A DNA stretch of 64,000 nucleotides from Sanguinoderma infundibulare (Eukaryota; Basidiomycota; Agaricomycetes; Polyporales; Polyporaceae), in NCBI GenBank assembly GCA_032821775.1, contig JAVLRN010000005.1, positions 186,001-250,000 of the forward strand, written 5' to 3'. The notes under the pieces were generated by a model. That model saw nothing but the letters and a program-made list of their open reading frames with translations. It ran no database searches and was not told where the DNA came from. Positions 57,982 through 64,000 of the stretch are shown one piece after another. Numbering within the stretch: position 1 is the first letter of the stretch; every line of letters begins with the position of its first letter. The position numbers were made by a program, and so were the translations under genes.

Positions 57982-59405
57982 ATGATGGAAACCGATGAAG
58001 CCCCAATTTTCCGTCTGCCGTACGATATCTTGCAGTATATCTTCGCTCAGATATCGCCTGTGGACCTCCTACACTTTATATCTTCGTCAAAGAAGCTATA
58101 CCATTCATTCATCGACGACGATCCCACTTGGCGACCTTTCTGCGCTGAATACGGTGTCACCGATACCAGTGCTTTCCGCGGACGGTCTTTCCGCCTGATT
58201 TATGGCCGACTGCTTCGCATATATGGACCCCTTCTAGGATTCTGGTGCAGCGATTACCCGTTCAAGGGTAACATCATCGAGTTTCGTCTCCTCCCCGACT
58301 ACTGGCTGCGCATGGGTGAACCCACGATCGTTGGCGATGTCTGGCAATTCTCCATCGAGGCCGAGAAGCCGCTCCCCCACTATCCCAGTTATACCGAATT
58401 CATACAGATCGGCTTCACCCCATGGATGAAGATCACACCCAAGACTGCGAACGACGTGCATGTCAGCTGGCACCTCCGATCTGACCACGACCTCGGCCTC
58501 CCCGTGCACAATAGCATGCCTCCGCCCTGGGTACGCATGGATGGCGACGGCCAGATGGGGACGCCTTCGCTGCATGCCATCGCGCCTTCCAACATGACCC
58601 TCGAGCTCGCCGACTACTTCCAGGGCTCGTTGCAAAGCCCCGAGTTCCCCGAATCGACATCGACCGCTTGGTACGACGCCGCGCGAGGCACACCCCGCCT
58701 CCCGCAGGAAGCCCCACCCGCCGTTATCCAGACGCAGCGCCGATGGTTCCACCCCGGCAACGTGCACTATGTCGAGGGCACGTCCAAGCCCGCGTCCATC
58801 TCCGTGTTCCCCCCTCCCCCCAACGAGCCCTCGGAAGTACACCTACCGGATCTGCACAACCCCGTGCACCCGCTCAGCAGCCCATACTCAGTCGTCGTCC
58901 CTCGCTACTATCCTCTCCGGAAGGTCATGCAGGAAGGCCAGGATCCGGCATCGCGCGATTGGCGGCCGGAGAGCCTTGTGGGTTTGTGGTTGGGAGACTA
59001 CGGCCCGCACGGGACGGAGTGTCTATTCCTCGAGCACGACGTCGCCGAATCCATGATACGCGCGTGGAAGATCACGGGCGATGTGAACGTCCCCCGCGGT
59101 GCGTGCAGCTGGCACGCGTTCCTGCAGCAGGAGACGCCGTGGACCGATTCGGCTGGGCGGGAGGGCCGAGCGTACATGGGCGAGGGCCGCATAGCGCGAC
59201 ATGGTTTCACGTAAGTTGTCGACGTCCTTATTCTGTTTCAGAGGCATGAGAGATGACGGGCATTCTGTCGGACAGCGAGTCTTCGTTGATACCGGCGCGC
59301 GTCGTCATTGTCGCGAGGGACGAGATCAGTGTTTCCTGGGACATGCTTTTCACCGCCAAGTTCATCAGGTATGCTCAAACACGAGGTAGAACCGGGGAAA
59401 GATGA
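57982..59405 (+). CDS. F-box protein, paralogue of the gene at 32019
   Basis: Starts MMETDEAPIFRLPYDILQYI, placing the F-box (LPYDILQYIFAQISPVDLLH, then FISSSKKLYHSFI) at the N-terminus. The C-terminal region repeats the features of the gene at 32019: YGPLLGFWCSDYPFKGNI, RYYPLRK, then SLVGLWLGDYGPHGTECLFL and AWKITGDVNVPRGACSWHA. The first exon ends at a GTAAGT donor at 59211. The acceptor at 59275 (intron 65 nt) gives a second exon whose protein (RVVIVARDEISVSWDMLF, then KFIRYAQTR) aligns with the paralogue's last exon; nearer AGs give another frame without similarity. Stop at 59403. About 452 residues. An open frame continues upstream of 57982 without an ATG. Probable SCF adaptor; substrate unknown. 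Confidence 0.85.
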
Positions 59406-59784
59406 CCATAGCGTGCTCGTGTACTTCATGCTAATTGATTCGGTGTCATTGTATTTTATTTGCGCTTTGATCTGCGTTGTTTGTCGTAGTTGGCGAGCTG
59501 ACGACTTGACACCTTTCGCAGCCTGGAATTATGCCGTCGACTATCGAATCTCATGCTTACTTAGATTGCTTGCGTTGTCGTGCCCTTCGCGGGTACAACT
59601 CTGTTTCGTATGCGGGAATGACGACATTTGCATATGCCTTAATCCTATTTGTACACGGTTCTATCTAAAATCCGTCTATTTCGTGCGCGTGACGCCGTGA
59701 GGACCGGCGATGCGGATCTGAGAACTGTAAGTGGACATGCTTCTGGAGAGCTAGCACCGAGTCGGCCCTCGAGTCCGCCCAGCC

Positions 59785-59791
59785 TATATAC
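59785..59791 (+). promoter_or_regulatory. TATA-like element upstream of the plus-strand RING gene
   Basis: TATATAC lies about 73 bases before the ATG at 59863, followed by a C/T-rich leader. Confidence 0.4.
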
Positions 59792-59862
59792 ATGCCTCCC
59801 TTCTCGTCTTCCCGCTGCCACTCTCCTCCGAGCCCCCAGACCTCCCTACTCCCAATTCCCTC

Positions 59863-61766
59863 ATGAGCAGCGTACAAGCCCCGCCGCCGCTCGCTAGACT
59901 CAACACCCAACCCCGCGTCGCGGTCCCTGCAGCACAGCCTCCGGCTACTCAGCATCCTCTGTCCACGACCACCGCTACCGGCCACGCCGCAAACAATGCG
60001 CGAACACCCACAGAGTCAAGATCTGTGCTTCAGCGTGCCAATGGAAGGGTCAAGGAGCTTCTGGGATACGCGGGGTCCAGGCGGGCACAGCGAGATCGTC
60101 GGGAGATGGTGCGCCTCATCGCGTTCCTTGCATACTCGGCCTTGCAGGTGAGTACTAGTATCTTCGACTCGAATTTACACGACCGTCTGAGAAACGAGAA
60201 CCGGCCTGTAGTTCGTCGTCATCATCACCTTCACTATCCTCGGGGCGAAGACGACAAGTCCCGACCTGAAGATCGTCGATGAATGGCGTATCGTGTCACA
60301 GTCTGAGCTGTCGGCGTGCACGTTGCTCGGGGTGTGGAACCTCCTTTGGCTCGGCAAGCTCGTCATATGGGGGTTCCTGGAGGTCTGGATGTTCCGTCGC
60401 AAGCGACAAATGTGAGTTTACCGGCTGTATTGACTGTTAACGTTGGCGGGACGCTGTTTACTGATGAGCAGCGACGAAGCAGACGTGCGCGCAGAGCTGC
60501 TCGGAGACAACGTGCATCTCGCGCCGACCTTCCACCGCTCGACTTCCAGCAGGGTGGACCACAACCGGTCCCAAACGGAGGGAATGCGGTGCCCGAGGAG
60601 GGCGAGCCAGCTAATGGGGAACCCCTCTGCCCTTTGACATTGACCTTCATCCTCTTGTTGTGCGTCTTGACGTATCGCCCCTGATCTCACTGTCATGTGC
60701 TAATAATGTTTTCGCGCTGCCAGTTTATACAGGGCAGATATCGTGGTCACCATCATCTGGTTCCTAACCGCCGTGCTTGTCAGCTGGCAGCACGGTTCGC
60801 ACTGCAACGACGCTGCACGGTACATCTCTCTCGCGAGCTACACCATCCTGATCATGGTGTACATTCAATACGTCCTCACGTTCGTCGTCCCGGTACGTCC
60901 TCCTGCCTACCGAAATGCTGCCAACCCACTGCGCATATATCCTGACCTGTGCTACAGACAATCCGGCTTCTCATGGCAAGGCGTCGTGCTAGCCAGCCAA
61001 CCGTTGGGAAGCTCGCGAAGAAGGACGTCGATCGTATTCCGCTGGTGCTCTATATCCCCCCTCCTCCGGATGATACTGGCGCGAGCCCCGTCTCGCCGCT
61101 TCCGCGCTCTGTGACGCATCCCATACCGACCCCGAGACCGCCGACACAATCTCCCTCAAAGCGTCGTCGCTTCATTTCCTTCCGCCCAACACTAAGACGG
61201 CGCGACACCAAGACAGATACCGCAGACGTCGAAGCACTCGCGGAGACAATGAACCCCATCGAGGAGGGTGACGACTGGGACCGAACTTGGGAGCGTGGCT
61301 CATACCCGTTCGTCCGCCTCCCAGAGAACAGGGCAACATGCATGATCTGCCTCACCGAGTTCGAGGCCCCGAGGAGAGTCATCCAAGACGCGGCGCAACC
61401 CCTGCCCGAGAGCAATGCGCTGGAGATGCGACCGCTCTCGCCCACCACGCTTGAAGTCGAGGAGCTGCAAATCGAGTCTCCGAGGGAGGCGGACGCTCGC
61501 ACCGTCGAGCTCGCGGACAGGGGAAGCGGCGACGCCCCGCAACCGTTGCGGCTGTTGAGCTGTGGGCATGTGTACCATGTGAGTTCCGAGTCGCGTACCT
61601 CTTACGCTTCGCTCATTTTCGCTGCCTTTATGCACAGAAAGAATGTGTGGATCCTTGGCTTATCCAGAGGTCGGGCAAGTGCCCGTATTGTTCGGCTCGC
61701 GTCGAAGTGCCTCCTGCGCCAGAGAGGGGGAACAGGAATAGTATCTGGAGGAGAGGGACGGTGTAA
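59863..61766 (+). CDS. Multi-pass membrane RING-H2 protein, probable E3 ubiquitin ligase
   Basis: Exon 1 starts MSSVQAPPPLARLNTQPRVA and ends RLIAFLAYSALQ. Later exons give FVVIITFTILGA, LLGVWNLLWLGKLVIWGFL, a basic Arg/Ala linker (RARRAARRQRASRADLPP), LTFILLLCVLTLYRADIV and ISLASYTILIMVYIQYVLT: four or five membrane segments. The cytosolic part has DRIPLVLYIPPPP, a Pro/Ser stretch, DDWDRTWERGSYPFVRLPEN and the RING-H2: CMICLTEFEAP, a long acidic insert, LLSCGHVYH and, after the last intron, KECVDPWLIQRSGKCPYCSA. The tail ends at a TAA at 61764. The third-exon acceptor is chosen at the CAG before ACGTGCGCGC, because the nearer one leads to a stop. It shares layout, intron positions and RING with 54868-56392 and with the decayed copy at 52640. 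Confidence 0.82.
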
Positions 61767-62199
61767 GTCTGCGGGACGTCTGCGGGTTTGCTTTCGATGT
61801 TTTCTGCGCTTTCTTGCTCTCTGTGCGACTCTATCTTGTACTCTGAGGTGTCCAATGTGTTTTATCATGCTCGACGTCGCTAGGATCATCCCGGTCTCGA
61901 TGATTTCCCCGCCGTCTCCCTACCATGCTTACCCGGGTAGAGACGTCTCGCGCTAAGGGTCTCAACTGCAGTAAGCCCTCCGCCGAGCCTGACGATCTGT
62001 CCCTTCCATGTTTTCCAGAACATGAACAATCTGAACGGCCGTGCGGAACCCCATGTGGGTACCTGAAGCCCTCTAGGAGGCAAAGTTGGTGTCTCGCGAC
62101 TCTTGGCGATATAGGACGATTCGCGTCGTTTACCATGGTGGTTGAATTGGAATTTGCAGACATGATATGAATTCACCCCTTGCCACGTGCTCCTCGAAC
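61767..62199. other. Spacer between the RING gene and the F-box relic
   Basis: Pyrimidine-rich 3' flank of the RING gene, then open stretches on both strands without recognised domains. Part may be the eroded C-terminal end of the adjacent F-box-like relic. Confidence 0.35.
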
Positions 62200-62720
62200 G
62201 ACTTGGGAGGTGTCAGTTCCGCGATCGCCGCTTCTGCAGGAACTGGATAGTCGTCAGAATTCCCATCGGGCAGAAGAACGAAGTGCACGGGATCGACGCC
62301 CGGTTTCTATCCCAGGCTTCCTTGTACGGTTCGGCGAAGAGCTTGTCGCGAAGGGTGAGATCGTATATAAGCTATTAAGAGCTTCTGTGTGCTTTATCGT
62401 GATTTGGAGGTACTGCGCGCATCGTCCTCGCGTGCGGCACCGTCGGGTGCGGTGAGTCCGGCTGTATTCGGCGCTGAGGGAGAGCTTGCGGACACATGGG
62501 GCGATGGTGGGGGAGGAGTTGAGGAGGGCACGGAAGTGGGTCACATCGTCCGACTGCCGGAGGCGGACGTTGCGGAAGAAGTGATATCGGCAGCTTGGAA
62601 GCCAATCTTTGGCAGGCCAGGCTGCATGCGCGCAAGGAGTTGAGGTCGTCCCGGAGGTGGCCTATCGTCTGGTCTCAGAGTTCCGGAGGTAAACGGATGT
62701 GTGTACACAATGATGGGTAT
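62200..62720 (-). pseudogene. Frameshifted F-box-like gene relic
   Basis: On the minus strand, after a likely acceptor at about 62682, the frame reads TIGHLRDDLNSLRACSLAC. The next residues should be KDWLPSCRYHFFRNVRLRQS, which occur in the +1 frame: an extra C near 62611 breaks the reading. The repaired order matches the usual Agaricomycete F-box-like start, and VTHFRALLNSSPTIAPCVRK follows as in that family. No clear N-terminal exon or intact C-terminus is found. A sequencing error at one base is an alternative for the frameshift, but the missing remainder argues for decay. Confidence 0.6.
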
Positions 62721-63145
62721 ATTCTGTAGGATATAGTAGTACGCCCTGTATGTACGAATGGATTGGATTTCTGCTTGTGCAAGGATTACTTCTCGACTGA
62801 ATCACAGGTAGACAAGACGAAAGGAGCCCACAACTTGAGATGTGGCAGGTGTCTGTCGGAGAGAGGTATATATACATATATAAGTAGCAGTGAAAACGGA
62901 TGCGCACCTCAAATGTTTCGGAACTGGTCGATCGGAGTACCTCGTATTCAAAACTGAGGGGATTCCCTGCAATTTGGCGCAGCTGTAGGACGTCCCGATA
63001 GGCCCACCGTGGGCAAATTGAGGACAAGATGCGTCGATGCCTGCGCTCCCTGCGGAATGTCATTACATGTTGACAAACTGGTTGGATCGGCTGAAACATG
63101 ACGGAAGAAATCTGATTAATATGATTCTGATCTGCCAGTCAATAC

Positions 63146-63227
63146 GGCGCTATAGCCAAGTGGTTACGGCGACAGATTAGAAATCTGTTCTCCTTTGGAG
63201 GCGCAGGTTCGAATCCTGCTGGCGTCG
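63146..63227 (+). tRNA. tRNA-Ser (anticodon AGA)
   Basis: The 82-nt sequence folds fully. The acceptor stem is GGCGCTA with TGGCGTC and discriminator G. The D arm is in AGCCAAGTGGTTACGGC. The anticodon stem ACAGA/TCTGT has the loop TTAGAAA, anticodon AGA at 63179-63181, with no intron. There is a long class II variable arm (CTCC/GGAG) and a T arm GCAGG TTCGAAT CCTGC. A box (TAGCCAAGTGG) and B box (GGTTCGAATCC) promoters are intact. It decodes TCT and, with inosine, TCC and TCA. Confidence 0.97.
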
Positions 63228-63324
63228 ATCGGTCCTTCTCGTCATTTTTGCCCGACTTTGGATCAATGCAGGCTCTCCCAATTGACTGTCCGCTGCCCGT
63301 ATTCTCGATGATATGTACTGCTTG

Positions 63325-63351
63325 TTGTCCATGTTGTCCATGTTGTCCATG
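63325..63351 (+). repeat. TTGTCCATG tandem repeat
   Basis: Three perfect 9-base units follow one another between the tRNA and the DUF3429-type gene. Confidence 0.9.
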
Positions 63352-63489
63352 TAGCTACCGACACCCGAGGCAGGGAGCGCGTTATGACGAGTGTGACGTC
63401 AGGGTTGGTGACGTCCGGTGATTCCTTCAGTAGACCAGTACATAAGGCTCACATCTTCGAATTCGGTCTCCAATCTTTGCCAAGAATAC

Positions 63490-64000
63490 ATGTTCTCAAC
63501 CATGCTCCCCCTCCTTCTCCGCGCACCTCTCTCCTTTCGCCGGATACCTCCCGCTTCGTCCATCTCGTCGTACCATACTGTGCTCAAACCTACCCGTGTC
63601 ACTCGTCTTTCGCCTCTTTCTCGTCTGAACCGTAACCCAATCATCATTCGTGGAGCCGCGAGTTCCGTCTCAGGACGCCCGGGCTCGCAGACCCTTGAGC
63701 ATGCAGCCGAGAATATCCGCGAGGAAGTCGGCGGATCCGCCGCGGACCTCGCAAAGTCCATTGCCGGGGGGAACGTGTACCAGGACAACGTCGAGCCCAC
63801 CCAACAGACCTTTGTACGTCCCTCGATGCGTTTGCAGCTGGGGACTACCATCATCCTGACGTCGCGGGGGGCTAAAAACAGCTCGGCATCACGAACGCGG
63901 TCGCCCACGCGGTCCCGAAGCCGTACGTCGTTCTCGGTCTCGCGGGTGGTTTGCCGTACGTCTGCGCGTCGGGCACGACGGTGTACCTCGCGTGGCAGGC
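63490..64000 (+). CDS. DUF3429-type mitochondrial membrane protein (5' part)
   Basis: Starts MFSTMLPLLLRAPLSFRRIP; an in-frame ATG at 63502 is the alternative. The N-terminus is rich in Arg, Ser and Leu without acids, like a mitochondrial presequence, up to IIIRGAASSVSGRPG. An amphipathic stretch follows (LEHAAENIREEVGGSAADLA) and then NVYQDNVEPTQQTF. A 68-nt intron (63814-63881) leads to LGITNAVAHAVPKPYVVLGL and AGGLPYVCASGTTVYLAWQA, the first membrane segment and signature region of DUF3429 proteins of the inner mitochondrial membrane. The gene runs past the right edge, so length and further helices cannot be judged. Function is not established. Confidence 0.78.
   Translation, partial: MFSTMLPLLLRAPLSFRRIPPASSISSYHTVLKPTRVTRLSPLSRLNRNPIIIRGAASSVSGRPGSQTLEHAAENIREEVGGSAADLAKSIAGGNVYQDNVEPTQQTFVRPSMRLQLGTTIILTSRGAKNSSASRTRSPTRSRSRTSFSVSRVVCRTSARRARRCTSRGR

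Overview
The window looks like nuclear DNA of a filamentous basidiomycete, most likely an Agaricomycete (Polyporales-like). The support is GC-rich genes cut by many short introns (about 46-70 nt) with GT/AG ends, close packing of housekeeping genes on both strands, several F-box-like genes and relics, and clear fungal proteins (IML1, PAM17, COX16, RPN6, RPN7, VPS41, a Pho80-type cyclin, a P4-ATPase). No species is assigned. All gene models were spliced by eye and their exon ends are predictions.

Layout. 0.3-3.5 kb: a two-copy diverged tandem repeat, then a MYND zinc-finger gene. 3.8-4.8 kb: a decayed F-box-like gene. 4.8-25.0 kb: a gene-poor block bounded by two diverged inverted copies of one long repeat (A, about 4.77-7.35 kb; B, about 21.36-25.0 kb). 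Only two genes are supported between the copies, an AT-hook/coiled-coil protein (9.9-11.3 kb) and a PCL-type cyclin (17.6-18.7 kb). 25.4-31.3 kb: IML1, the GATOR1/SEACIT GTPase-activating subunit, with an unusually long intron. 32.0-33.4 kb: an F-box gene. 33.7-37.3 kb (minus): VPS41 of the HOPS complex, head-to-head with COX16. 38.2-41.8 kb: RPN7 and RPN6, two 26S proteasome lid subunits, divergently arranged over about 260 bp. 43.9-49.4 kb: a P4-type lipid flippase. 50.6-51.7 kb: a serine-rich conserved-looking protein.

52.6-64 kb: a cluster of membrane-anchored RING-H2 genes (one decayed and one intact on minus, one intact on plus). PAM17 and a second copy of the F-box gene lie among them, followed by a frameshifted F-box-like relic, tRNA-Ser(AGA) and the start of a DUF3429-type mitochondrial gene that runs off the window.

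Functional themes are ubiquitin-proteasome (RPN6, RPN7, RING family, F-box pair and relics), vacuole/TORC1 (IML1, VPS41) and mitochondrial biogenesis (COX16, PAM17, DUF3429). Apart from the promoter-sharing pairs, nothing in the sequence shows that neighbours work as one system. The least explained items are the inverted repeat pair, the RING/F-box paralogue cluster with its shared unnamed C-terminal F-box domain, and the long introns in IML1 and the flippase.
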